Under the pieces are notes generated by a model that saw nothing but the letters and a program-made list of their open reading frames with translations, made no database searches and was not told where the DNA came from. The translations under genes and the position numbers were made by a program. Positions 37,439 to 45,290 of a DNA stretch of 58,488 nucleotides are shown one piece after another. This DNA comes from CAYSYY01 sp964576115 [NCBI: uncultured Gemmatimonadota bacterium]. Its GTDB lineage: Bacteria; Blakebacterota; Blakebacteria; Blakebacterales. The DNA is taken from NCBI GenBank assembly GCA_964576115.1, contig CAZNUA010000022.1:1-58488 (forward strand). Direction: 5' to 3'. The stretch's first letter is position 1; each line of letters starts with the position of its first letter.

Positions 37439-38788
37439 TTACTCCGTGCCCGGTACCGGTACCACCACCGGCAGGTCCACCGGTCCGAGAGCGATCCGGT
37501 CGGGACCGAGCCTGAGATCGGAATTCATCATCTCATCCCAGATGACCTCCCGCCCGGTGTAGGCCGAGATCCTCCCCATGATGGCGCACAGGGTCGAGAT
37601 GGCGGTGTTTTCGGCCTCGTTGAAGGGCGTTCCGGTTCTGATGGCAGTGACCAGGTCGATGTGTTCCTGATCGTAGGGGTCGACCGCCACCCGGCCGGTG
37701 GATTCACCTTCTTCGTTGAGCGGGTAGGGGTACTCCCAGACGAGTCTGCCCTCGAGGTCCCAGATCTTGTTTTGGCAGTTCGTGTAGCCCGTCGTGCCCA
37801 TCACGAACTCCGAGACGTTGCGGGCACAACCGTCGATCTGCCGGCACATGCTGTGCTCGTGCATATTGTCGGCATGGATGAAATCGACGCTGAAGAAGTC
37901 GTACTGATCGCCGGTGACCCGGCGGTGGCGGCCGCCGAAGCCGACCGCCTGGATGGGGTGCGAACCGGCGAACCAGTTGATCACGTCGAGATTGTGCACG
38001 TGCTGCTCGACGATGTGATCGCCCGAGAGCCAGCACCAGTTGACCCAGTCGCGGATCATCCATTCCATGTCCGACCAGCCGCGCTCGCGGGTCTTGTACC
38101 AGAGCTGACCCTGGTTCCAGTAACAGTTGGCTCCCGTGATCTCGCCGATCAGACCGGCCGCGACCTGACGGAAGGTCGCGACGTAATCGCGCTGGTGACG
38201 CCGCTGGGTGCCGGTCACGACGCATAGTCCCCGTGAGTCGGCCCGGCGGGCGGTGGCCATGATCGAGCGGGCCCCGACCGGATCGACCGCGACCGGCTTT
38301 TCCATGAAGACGTGCTTGCCGGCGTTCACGGCAGCTTCGAAATGGACCGGCCGGAAATACGGCGGGGTGGCGATCAGCACCACGTCCACGCCCGAGTCGA
38401 TCAGCCGTTCATAGGCATCGAAACCGAGAAAGCAGTTCTCGTCGGGAACTTCGACTCCGCGGTGCTCGCGGATCGAGGCTCGACAGCTCTCGAGCCGGTC
38501 CTCGAAAACATCTGCCAGGGCTATCAGCTCCAGGTTCGGACCGGCGCCGAGAAACTGCCGTGCCGCACCGGTGCCCCGACCGCCGCAGCCGATCAGGCCG
38601 GCTTTGAGAACCGGGCCGTCGGGGGCGGTGTCGAGCAGGGCGGGATAGGGGTAGTCGGCATGCTGGGACAGAGGACCGCCCGAACCGCTGCAGCCCGCCA
38701 GGGCGGCTGCGGCTGCGCCGGCGGCGCCGATCGCCGCCGCCGTGCCGATGAACTCGCGCCGGCTCGGCGCACCTGATGTCTCACTCAT
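37439..38788 (-). CDS. Tat-exported Gfo/Idh/MocA-family oxidoreductase
   Basis: 449 aa from ATG 38788, which overlaps the stop of the cytochrome gene by 8 nt. The twin-arginine signal SRREFIGTAAAIGAAGAA ends LAGC, so it may be a Tat lipoprotein. The Rossmann start is AGLIGCGGRGTGAARQ. The family's catalytic Lys is in FMEKPVAVD, and the second catalytic region reads GDHIVEQHVHNLDVINW. Family members oxidise or isomerise sugars and inositols with NAD(P) bound tightly. Exported versions act on glycosides outside the cytoplasm. The neighbouring TIM-barrel protein and cytochrome suggest this enzyme passes electrons on rather than releasing NADH. Confidence 0.87.
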   Translation of the reverse strand: MSETSGAPSRREFIGTAAAIGAAGAAAAALAGCSGSGGPLSQHADYPYPALLDTAPDGPVLKAGLIGCGGRGTGAARQFLGAGPNLELIALADVFEDRLESCRASIREHRGVEVPDENCFLGFDAYERLIDSGVDVVLIATPPYFRPVHFEAAVNAGKHVFMEKPVAVDPVGARSIMATARRADSRGLCVVTGTQRRHQRDYVATFRQVAAGLIGEITGANCYWNQGQLWYKTRERGWSDMEWMIRDWVNWCWLSGDHIVEQHVHNLDVINWFAGSHPIQAVGFGGRHRRVTGDQYDFFSVDFIHADNMHEHSMCRQIDGCARNVSEFVMGTTGYTNCQNKIWDLEGRLVWEYPYPLNEEGESTGRVAVDPYDQEHIDLVTAIRTGTPFNEAENTAISTLCAIMGRISAYTGREVIWDEMMNSDLRLGPDRIALGPVDLPVVVPVPGTE

Positions 38789-40274
38789 TGTCCGGCTCCT
38801 TCTCCGCGGGGGGAGACCCGAGTGTATCAGAGAACGGGGAGGAACAAACAACCCGGAAACCGACATGGTCGCAGTCGGAATACCACCAGCGACTCTTCGG
38901 CATCTGCGGATCGGAACGCAGCCATTCGTCGGAACGCGTGCGATTGCGGGCAGCGCAACGCACCCCGGCTGCCGAACTGCGGTACGAGCCCCCCCGTACC
39001 ACATATTCTTCGCTCCCTTCAGCCCAGCGATCGGCGCAGAATTCCGCGACGTTACCGAGCATGTGCACCAGCCCGAAGGGGTTGGGTTCGACCGCTGATG
39101 GAGGCTCGGTGCGCTGCCGGGAGGTGCGAGCGAAGACGACGTAGCGTCCGGCCCGATCGAGAGTCTTCGAACCGAAGATCCGGGCCGTCAGGCCGCGGCG
39201 AGTCAGTCGGCGGGGATCGGCCGCGAAGAAGTAGGGTGTCTCGGTGCCTCCCCGGGCGGCGTACTCCCACTCGGCCTCGGTCGGCAGGCGGTAGGCACGG
39301 CCGGTCACTTCACTGAGCCAGCGGCAGTAGCTCTGAGCGGCATGGTGGGTCATGGTGATCGCCGGCCGCGTCCCCCGTCCCCAACCCTGGTCGGGATTAC
39401 CATAGGGGGCTGTGGCTCCGGTGACAGCATCAACGCCTCCGGGGAGCGCGGGTCCCAGAGCGCGGGTGTCGGTCCGGCCCTCGACCGAGGTGGCCCGGTA
39501 CCAGGCCTCGAACTCGTTCCACGACACCTCGGCCCGCCCCATCCAGAAGGGCTCGACCTGCACCTCGCGCGGCGCTCCCTCATCGGCCGAGCGCAGGGGT
39601 TCGGTGAGGGGACTGCCCATCTGGAACGTGCCGCCGGGGATGGCTGCCATGTCGAACGTGACTGTCGTGCCGGGTATCCGTTCGGTGAAGTCGGTGAAGC
39701 CCGCCACCACGGCGGGCTCCTCGAAGACCTCGCCGGCGGCTTCCCGGGCCGATCCGACTGTCAGTCCCCGGGTGGCCGTGGAGTCGTGGTGCCCCACCTG
39801 CAGGTGGCAGGTGATGCAGTAGAGTCCTTCGGGATTCCGTTCGTAATACAGATGGGCTTTCTCGCCCTCCTCGGTCAGGGTGGCGGGGTACAGATTGGCG
39901 TGACAGACCAGGCAGGAGGCTTCGAACGTATGGGTGACGGCATACTCGGGCCGGGACTTGGCGAGCCAGTCGATCCGCTCCCGGTCCTTGAAGACAGCTC
40001 CCCAGGCATCGCGCAGGCCCAGGCGGGTCTTCTGCAGGGCGTAGGGCACGCCACCCGGGGGCAGGTGACACTGCACGCAGTGCACCCCTCTACCCCGGCG
40101 GGCCCAGTAATGGGTGGAAAGCTGCCAGGTGGCGGTGGCGTGGGGATGAATGTGACAGGAGGCGCAGAAACGGTCGGTCGAGGTCAGACGGTTGGCCGCC
40201 CCGAAGAGCGGCACCGCCGCCGCGGCCAGGACGACCCCGATGACGAGGACGCGAGTTCTCTTACTGAGACGCAC
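38781..40274 (-). CDS. NapC/NirT-like tetraheme cytochrome fused to an FGE-sulfatase-fold domain
   Basis: 497 aa from GTG 40274, 8 nt after the TIM-barrel stop; an overlapping TTG start is possible. One N-terminal anchor helix (VLVIGVVLAAAAVPLFGAA) precedes four CxxCH haem motifs (CASCH, CVQCH, CLVCH, CITCH) in the first ~165 residues, the NapC/NrfH pattern. After a linker, an FGE/SUMF1-like domain runs from IPGGTFQMGSPL through YRLPTEAEWEYAARGG and FGLVHMLGNVAEFCADRW to VGFRVV. The GGSY segment reads GGSYRSSAAGVRCAARNR and lacks the catalytic Cys pair of true formylglycine-generating enzymes, so this half is probably structural or binding. Likely a membrane-bound periplasmic electron acceptor. 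Confidence 0.88.
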   Translation of the reverse strand: MRLSKRTRVLVIGVVLAAAAVPLFGAANRLTSTDRFCASCHIHPHATATWQLSTHYWARRGRGVHCVQCHLPPGGVPYALQKTRLGLRDAWGAVFKDRERIDWLAKSRPEYAVTHTFEASCLVCHANLYPATLTEEGEKAHLYYERNPEGLYCITCHLQVGHHDSTATRGLTVGSAREAAGEVFEEPAVVAGFTDFTERIPGTTVTFDMAAIPGGTFQMGSPLTEPLRSADEGAPREVQVEPFWMGRAEVSWNEFEAWYRATSVEGRTDTRALGPALPGGVDAVTGATAPYGNPDQGWGRGTRPAITMTHHAAQSYCRWLSEVTGRAYRLPTEAEWEYAARGGTETPYFFAADPRRLTRRGLTARIFGSKTLDRAGRYVVFARTSRQRTEPPSAVEPNPFGLVHMLGNVAEFCADRWAEGSEEYVVRGGSYRSSAAGVRCAARNRTRSDEWLRSDPQMPKSRWWYSDCDHVGFRVVCSSPFSDTLGSPPAEKEPDNE

Positions 40275-40281
40275 GATCGGC

Positions 40282-41229
40282 TCAATCCATCGTGAAGGTG
40301 TTCTTGGCAAAGGTCACGTTTCGGCGGGTGTCCTCGATGAACCGGTCACGGCGCCCGCTGGTTTCGAGCACCAGCCACTTGTTATAGCCGATGTCGTCCA
40401 GGGCCCGGGCGCAGGCGGCCATGTCGACCATGCACCCCTCACTGCCGAGCAGGGGGGTGCTTTTATCCTTCAGGTGCACCTCGCAGATCATCTCGTTGCC
40501 GAGCAGACGCAGCTCACCCGGCACGTCGTAGCCGTTGCCCCACGAGTTGCCCACGTCGTAGTACACCTGAACCCACTGCGAACCGACGCGCTCGATGATG
40601 TCGAGGTTCTGGCGGGCGGTGATGGTGTTCTCCAGGCCCAGCACCACTCCGGCGTCGCGGGCTCGCGGTACGAGGTGCTTGAGAGTCTGCACGACCTTCT
40701 CGACCCAGTCCTCTTTCAGCTCGTAGGAACTGAAACCGCCTTCGGGGTGATCGATATACTCGCCGGCCTCATCGCGGCGGCACAGATCGCCGTTGCCGAA
40801 AAAGGCCAGCAGCACGTTGCGGGCGCCCAGGGCCGCGGCCGCTTCGACGGCATCGGCCACCCAGAGAGCGGCATAGGGCTCGGTGGCCAGGGGGTAGGAA
40901 TTGAGCAGGCCGCCGGCGGCGACCGAATGAAAGGTGATGCCGTGCTGCCGGCCGAGCCGGAGGTAACGCCGGCGCAGGGCCGGATCGCGCAGGGGAATGG
41001 TGTCGAGATCGCTCCCCACGCTGACCTGGATACCCTCCAGATGCGCCTCTTCAGCCCGGGGGATCTGCTCGGGATCGCACATCGGCCCCAGGTTCCAGTC
41101 GCACATACCGATCCCGGCCGCACCGGTCAGGAGAACGCCGTGCGAACCGGCCTCGATCCCGCGCGGCAGCCCCAGGGCCGCCAGCCCCGCTCCCGCCGCC
41201 GTCATGAATTTCCTGCGGTTCATCGCCAT
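40282..41229 (-). CDS. Tat-exported sugar isomerase/epimerase-like TIM-barrel protein
   Basis: 315 aa from ATG 41229. NRRKFMTAAGAGLAALGLP is a twin-arginine signal. The mature part is an AP-endonuclease-2/xylose-isomerase-like TIM barrel: IGMCDWNLGP, LEGIQVSVGSD, VVLGLENTI with a metal-ligand Glu, VQVYYDVGNSW, MICEVHLKDK, and WLVLETSGRR near the C-terminus. The Glu/Asp/His ligands expected for a divalent metal are present. Exported members of this family have been linked to keto-glycoside processing. It lies between apbE and the cytochrome gene, with 8 nt to the cytochrome start. Confidence 0.85.
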   Translation of the reverse strand: MAMNRRKFMTAAGAGLAALGLPRGIEAGSHGVLLTGAAGIGMCDWNLGPMCDPEQIPRAEEAHLEGIQVSVGSDLDTIPLRDPALRRRYLRLGRQHGITFHSVAAGGLLNSYPLATEPYAALWVADAVEAAAALGARNVLLAFFGNGDLCRRDEAGEYIDHPEGGFSSYELKEDWVEKVVQTLKHLVPRARDAGVVLGLENTITARQNLDIIERVGSQWVQVYYDVGNSWGNGYDVPGELRLLGNEMICEVHLKDKSTPLLGSEGCMVDMAACARALDDIGYNKWLVLETSGRRDRFIEDTRRNVTFAKNTFTMD

Positions 41230-41372
41230 CTGATGGTCCCCCCTCTGACAGAGTCGGAGGTGCTCTGGTGAAGGAAAATAGGCCGCGGCTCGAGCCGGAG
41301 CAAGGCGGGTGCCCGTCACCGGTCTGGTTACCGATCGGATATCGGGCGGCACGTATCTGTCCGGGGACGGGC

Positions 41373-42419
41373 TCAGCGAACCCGGCCGATGTCGCGGATG
41401 CCGCCCCGGATGAAATCGGCCATGCCGGTCGAGGCGACGATCTCCCGGTCGCGGGTGATGAGCAGGGCTTCGACACCGGCCAGATCCTCGACCAGGGCCA
41501 GTCCCGCCTCCGGTCCCAGTACGAAGACACTGGTCGAGAGGGCATCGGCATCCACGGCCAGAGCGGTCATGACGGTGGCGCTGATCAGGGCCGTGGCGCT
41601 GCGCCCGGTGCGCGGATCGACGATGTGGTGATGTTCGAAGCCGGGATCGAAGTACCGCTCGTAATCGCCGCTGGTGGTGACCGAGCCGTCGGTGATTTCG
41701 ATCACGGCCAGGTAGTCGCCGGGGTCGCGCGGGTTCTGCAGGGCGATCCGCCACGGCTCGCCGTTATTGTCACCCAGGGCCCGGATATCGCCTCCGGCGT
41801 TGACCAGGGCGTCCCGTATCCCGGCCCGTTTCAGGGTCTCGACGGCCCGGTCGATGATATACCCCTTGGCCAGGCCTCCCAGATCGATCCGGGTGCCTTC
41901 TGACAGGGCGACCCTCTTCCCCGTGATCGAGAGCCGCTCGAATCCCTCCAGCCGCCGGGCACTGTCGATCCGGGCCGCCGTCGGTGGCTGACCCGAACGC
42001 GTAAAGGACCGATCGTAGACCTCGAGAACCGGCTTCACGGTGATATCGAAAGCCCCCCGACTCAGCTCGTAATAGCGACCGGCGGCTCCGAGCACGGCGA
42101 TCAGATCGGGACCGGCCTCGATCGAGCCGGAGCGGTTCAGCCGGCTGACCTGGCTTGAATCGCGATAGACGCTCAGGGCCGCTTCGATTCGTTCAATCTC
42201 GCCGAAAGCGGCTTCGATGGCGCCCCGCGCCCGGCGTCGGGAGTGATGCAGGACAGTGATGGTGACCGAAGTGCCCATGGCCGGCCGCATGACGCGGGTT
42301 GCGGGCCGCGCATCGCGGGCCTCGGTGAGCAGAACCAGGGCCAGGAGGATGAGCGGCGCCGTGATGTAGAGCCAGCGCAGTTCATCGGGAATCCGCAGAC
42401 GTGTCCGTGACGATGGCAT
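41373..42419 (-). CDS. apbE: ApbE-like FAD:protein FMN transferase
   Basis: 348 aa from ATG 42419. An N-terminal anchor (LRWLYITAPLILLALVLL) puts the catalytic domain in the periplasm. The motifs are RPAMGTSVTITV, RIDLGGLAKGYIIDRA, ALVNAGGDIRALG, HHHIVDPRTGRSA (metal-ligand region) and DALSTSVFVLG, all diagnostic of ApbE. The enzyme attaches FMN to a Thr/Ser of periplasmic redox proteins. No obvious FMN-bind target is in the window. It is first in the four-gene set. Confidence 0.92.
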   Translation of the reverse strand: MPSSRTRLRIPDELRWLYITAPLILLALVLLTEARDARPATRVMRPAMGTSVTITVLHHSRRRARGAIEAAFGEIERIEAALSVYRDSSQVSRLNRSGSIEAGPDLIAVLGAAGRYYELSRGAFDITVKPVLEVYDRSFTRSGQPPTAARIDSARRLEGFERLSITGKRVALSEGTRIDLGGLAKGYIIDRAVETLKRAGIRDALVNAGGDIRALGDNNGEPWRIALQNPRDPGDYLAVIEITDGSVTTSGDYERYFDPGFEHHHIVDPRTGRSATALISATVMTALAVDADALSTSVFVLGPEAGLALVEDLAGVEALLITRDREIVASTGMADFIRGGIRDIGRVR

Positions 42420-42450
42420 CCGGTCCTGCCTCAGATCGCTTTCATCTCCG

Positions 42451-42705
42451 TTACTTCTCGTGGTTTTCTCCACCTGCTGAAAGCACCCGCATCCCGGCCT
42501 TCTGAGCCGCTTCATCCACGAGAATCTCCGAGGGCGCCAGCTGCAGTTCAGTCGCCACCAAATGCAGCGACCGGGGCAGGATGGAGTCGCGGCGGGCCAG
42601 GGAATAGAACGCATTCCGGCTCACACCGGCCCTGGCCAGCATTTCGGACAGAGTCAGTCCGCGTCGCCGACATTCCTCTTTGATTGTCCACAGATCGAGC
42701 CGCAT
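42451..42705 (-). CDS. Small XRE-like helix-turn-helix regulator
   Basis: 84 aa. The core LTLSEMLARAGVSRNAFYSLARRDSILPRSLHLVATELQLAPSEIL is a lambda-repressor/XRE-type HTH. The ATG lies only 6 nt downstream of a TACAAT -10 element, so the mRNA may be leaderless. An inverted repeat covers that promoter, suggesting autoregulation. The gene is divergent from vapBC and lies 31 nt upstream of apbE, which it may co-transcribe. Confidence 0.78.
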   Translation of the reverse strand: MRLDLWTIKEECRRRGLTLSEMLARAGVSRNAFYSLARRDSILPRSLHLVATELQLAPSEILVDEAAQKAGMRVLSAGGENHEK

Positions 42706-42711
42706 GATCAG

Positions 42712-42740
42712 ATTGTACTAAAATATGGTACATAACGCAA
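42712..42740 (-). promoter_or_regulatory. Promoter of the HTH gene
   Basis: On the minus strand TTGCGT, a 17-nt spacer and TACAAT read into the ATG at 42705. The expected transcription start falls on or next to the start codon. Confidence 0.45.
42714..42732. promoter_or_regulatory. Candidate operator TGTAC-N9-GTACA
   Basis: TGTAC (42714-42718) and GTACA (42728-42732) are a perfect inverted repeat overlapping the HTH promoter. A size of 19 bp suits an HTH dimer. The flank ATTGTACTAA recurs upstream of GH2 at 31771-31780. Confidence 0.5.
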
Positions 42741-42770
42741 CCACCCCCACCGGAACGATTCGCAGAGACG

Positions 42771-42800
42771 TTGACAGTGAATACTATTATATTATATTAT
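42771..42800 (+). promoter_or_regulatory. Strong sigma70-like promoter of vapBC
   Basis: A consensus TTGACA (42771-42776), an 18-nt AT-rich spacer and TATTAT (42795-42800) stand out from the GC-rich surroundings. The vapB start codon is 24 nt further, after a GGAGG site. Confidence 0.7.
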
Positions 42801-42824
42801 AACAGCATTTAATGGAGGATAGCC

Positions 42825-43082
42825 ATGCAGGTCTCTCTCTACCTCACCGATGAACTGCTCGCCCGTCTGGACGAGTTGGCCGGCAGTACCGGCCGGAGTC
42901 GGTCAGCGACCGTTCAACACCTGCTCGAACGCACTCTTGCCAGCGGTGGCGACAGGGATCTGCTCACCCTGGCCGGAGCCTGGCGCGATCCCCGGCCGGC
43001 CGAGCAGATCATCAGAGAAGTGACTGAAGGACGGCTGTACAACCGGCGTTCGGAACGCAACGACCCGGGTAGCACCCCGTGA
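42825..43082 (+). CDS. vapB: Ribbon-helix-helix antitoxin
   Basis: 85 aa; ATGGAGG-type ribosome site 6 nt before the ATG. The first 45 residues (MQVSLYLTDELLARLDELAGSTGRSRSATVQHLL) fit the ribbon-helix-helix DNA-binding fold, and the C-terminal tail would wrap the toxin. Its stop overlaps the vapC GTG start (GTGA), which gives tight coupling. The protein pair probably represses the promoter at 42771-42800. Confidence 0.83.
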   Translation: MQVSLYLTDELLARLDELAGSTGRSRSATVQHLLERTLASGGDRDLLTLAGAWRDPRPAEQIIREVTEGRLYNRRSERNDPGSTP

Positions 43083-43477
43083 ACCGGCTCCTGGACACCG
43101 ATATTATCATCCATTTCCTGCGCGGCCACGAACGGGTGGTGCACCGGATGGCCACCCTGCCCCATTCCTCTCTGGCGGTGCCTGCCATCGCCGTCGCCGA
43201 ACTGTATTTCGGGGCTTTCAACTCCATTGACCCCGCTCGGAACTGTGCCGTCGTCGACACCCTGCGCCGACAGGTACAGATCATTCCCTTCGATGACGAG
43301 GCGGCGGTTCTCTTCGGGCGTCTCAAAGCAAGACTGCGGGATGAGGGAGCGCTCATCCCCGATTCCGCTCTCTTCATCGCCGCCACCGCCCTGGTGACCG
43401 GTTCGGTTCTGGTGACGGCCAATACCACGCACTTCGAGCGCATCGAGGAACTGCGCCTGGAGGACTGGACCCGCTGA
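43079..43477 (+). CDS. vapC: VapC-like PIN-domain toxin
   Basis: 132 aa from a GTG overlapping the antitoxin stop. PIN-domain acidic residues are present in LLDTDIIIHFL (first Asp), AVAELYFGAF (Glu), and ALIPDSALFIAATAL (Asp). LVTANTTHFERI is the usual C-terminal motif. Family members are Mg-dependent RNases that cleave tRNA or rRNA and are blocked by the cognate antitoxin. Confidence 0.87.
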   Translation: MNRLLDTDIIIHFLRGHERVVHRMATLPHSSLAVPAIAVAELYFGAFNSIDPARNCAVVDTLRRQVQIIPFDDEAAVLFGRLKARLRDEGALIPDSALFIAATALVTGSVLVTANTTHFERIEELRLEDWTR

Positions 43478-43498
43478 CCCGTCCCCACCCGGATAGTA

Positions 43499-43524
43499 CC
43501 GGACAGATTCTGAATCAGGTCCGG
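43499..43524. terminator. Palindromic hairpin between the convergent vapC and permease genes
   Basis: CCGGAC and GTCCGG flank GATTC/GAATC, forming a compact hairpin at the end of the permease frame. It could terminate both transcripts, but a T-run is lacking. Confidence 0.35.
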
Positions 43525-45287
43525 CGCAGGCGCCAGAGTGTGCCCGATACGAAATAGAGCAGGGTCGGTATCGGCAGCCACTGTTTGAAGGCGGCCAGCC
43601 GCTCGAGATAGTCGCCGGGCCCGGCCTGGCTCACTCCCACGGCCGGCACGAGGCACCCGATCAGGGCGAGAATCGCCACCGCACCCAGGATCCGCGTCAG
43701 GGGGCTGGTGCGTCTCGCAGTCGCCCCGACTGCAGATCCGGTTTCCCTCCCGGTGCTCTCTGTCGGAATCCCGCCGGAACCGGAGTCGGATCCGGGGACG
43801 GGACCGGTCTGATCCGAAGCACCGGGAGATTCACTTCCCGGCTCTCGCACCCACCCTCTTTCCCTCACCCAGATCAGACCGGTGTAAACGAGGGCGGTGG
43901 TCAGGCAGGTCGGCAGGAAGAGAAAGAAGAGGTGGAGGGTATGGGTCAGACCCAGCCCGAGGGCCAGCAGCAGGCCGGCGACCCAGGCAGTCAGGGCCGG
44001 GAGGTTGAGGCGTTCACCCCGCCGCTCGCTGGCGTAGCGCGGCAGGCCGAGCCGGGGGAAGAGGGCGTGCTCGGTCGCCACGATCACCCCGGCGGGAACG
44101 AGGATCAGGCCGTAGATGCCCACGAAATCGAGCAACCGGGTGAAGACGAAGGGAAAGCAGGCGATCGCGGTCGTAAGGGCCCCGGCCGCCAGAGTCACCT
44201 TCCAGCGCGGCCAGCCGGGAGTGACGGCCTGCAGGGCCAGTCCGGCCCGGTAGAGGGTGGGGTTCGATGTCGTCCAGCCGGCGATCACGACCGCCACCGC
44301 TCCAGCCGTACCCAGGGCCTGAAAGGCAACCGCTCCGGAATCGAGCGCGGTCAAGGCGGTGCCCAGCGCGCTGGCGGCGCCCGCCCCCATCACCCCGGCC
44401 CAGATCCAGGCCAGGTAGTGCCCCAGGTACATCCCGAAGGCCGAGTAATAGCCGTAGCCGGTCCGCCGGGCGAAACGGAACAGGGCCATGTCCGAGAGCC
44501 CCAGATGCATGGCCAGGTTACAGATCCAGGCAAAGGCCGCCACGTGCAGGAATCCGATCTGCGATGCACCCCCGCCTGCGGTCTGCCCGGTCCAGACGGC
44601 CCGCCGGCCCAGCTCCCAGAAATCAGCCAGGCTGCGGATCCGCCCCAGCCCGGAGGCCCCGGCCAGTTCGGGGAGCATGACCAGGCAGCCGAGCAGGAAC
44701 ATCAGCAGCATCCAGGGAGCACAGACCTGGGCGAAGGAGGCCAGGCGCCGGAAGCCGGCGATCGCCAGGGTGACCACTACCGCACCGACCGCCAGGACCA
44801 CCAGGACGAAGCCGACACTGGTCGGATACCATTGCACCTGCTCGGGGATCCCGAAGGGGATGCGGACCGCCGAGGCCGAGACGGTGATCATGCAACCGGC
44901 CAGAATGCAGAAGAGCAGCGCGTTCAGGAGGTTGTAGATCAGGGTCAGGTAGGGTCCCCCGATCCGGCGCAGGTACCAGTAGAGGGTCAGGCGGGTTCGG
45001 ACCGCTATCGGAGCGCAGACCAGAGCCCAGCTCAAGACCGCCAGCAGGTTCCCGACCAGCAGGCCCACCACGATGTCGGTAATCCCCGCCCCCCACGTCA
45101 CGAAGAGGGCCCCGATCACGAACTCGGTCGCGGCCACATGCTCCCCGGCGAAGGAGGCAGCGAAGTACCCGCCCCCGCAGAGACGGTCCCTGGAGACCGG
45201 TTCCCGGTCGAACTCGTAGAGGGCGTCGAGCCGCTCGATGGCGCTCGATCCCGTTCCAGCCCCCGATGCAGACATCCCGGCTCCCAT
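43515..45287 (-). CDS. NCS1-like purine/cytosine permease family transporter
   Basis: 590 aa with about 12 transmembrane helices. The core (GEHVAATEFVIGALFVTWGAG, LLVGNLLAVLSWALV, YLTLIYNLLNALLFC, IAGWTTSNPTLYRAGLALQ) has the layout and the TTxN-type helix of the NCS1 nucleobase:cation symporters. A Ser/Gly/Thr-rich linker at ~470-510 and an additional hydrophobic pair at the C-terminus are unusual. The ATG lies 3 nt after the GH78 stop, so it is co-transcribed and may import a product of the rhamnosidase. The substrate is not predictable. Confidence 0.65.
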   Translation of the reverse strand: MGAGMSASGAGTGSSAIERLDALYEFDREPVSRDRLCGGGYFAASFAGEHVAATEFVIGALFVTWGAGITDIVVGLLVGNLLAVLSWALVCAPIAVRTRLTLYWYLRRIGGPYLTLIYNLLNALLFCILAGCMITVSASAVRIPFGIPEQVQWYPTSVGFVLVVLAVGAVVVTLAIAGFRRLASFAQVCAPWMLLMFLLGCLVMLPELAGASGLGRIRSLADFWELGRRAVWTGQTAGGGASQIGFLHVAAFAWICNLAMHLGLSDMALFRFARRTGYGYYSAFGMYLGHYLAWIWAGVMGAGAASALGTALTALDSGAVAFQALGTAGAVAVVIAGWTTSNPTLYRAGLALQAVTPGWPRWKVTLAAGALTTAIACFPFVFTRLLDFVGIYGLILVPAGVIVATEHALFPRLGLPRYASERRGERLNLPALTAWVAGLLLALGLGLTHTLHLFFLFLPTCLTTALVYTGLIWVRERGWVREPGSESPGASDQTGPVPGSDSGSGGIPTESTGRETGSAVGATARRTSPLTRILGAVAILALIGCLVPAVGVSQAGPGDYLERLAAFKQWLPIPTLLYFVSGTLWRLRRT

Positions 45288-45290
45288 GGC

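Noticed and set aside
38781-40274. A functional formylglycine-generating enzyme activating a sulfatase
   Set aside because: The catalytic Cys pair is missing and no sulfatase gene lies in the window.
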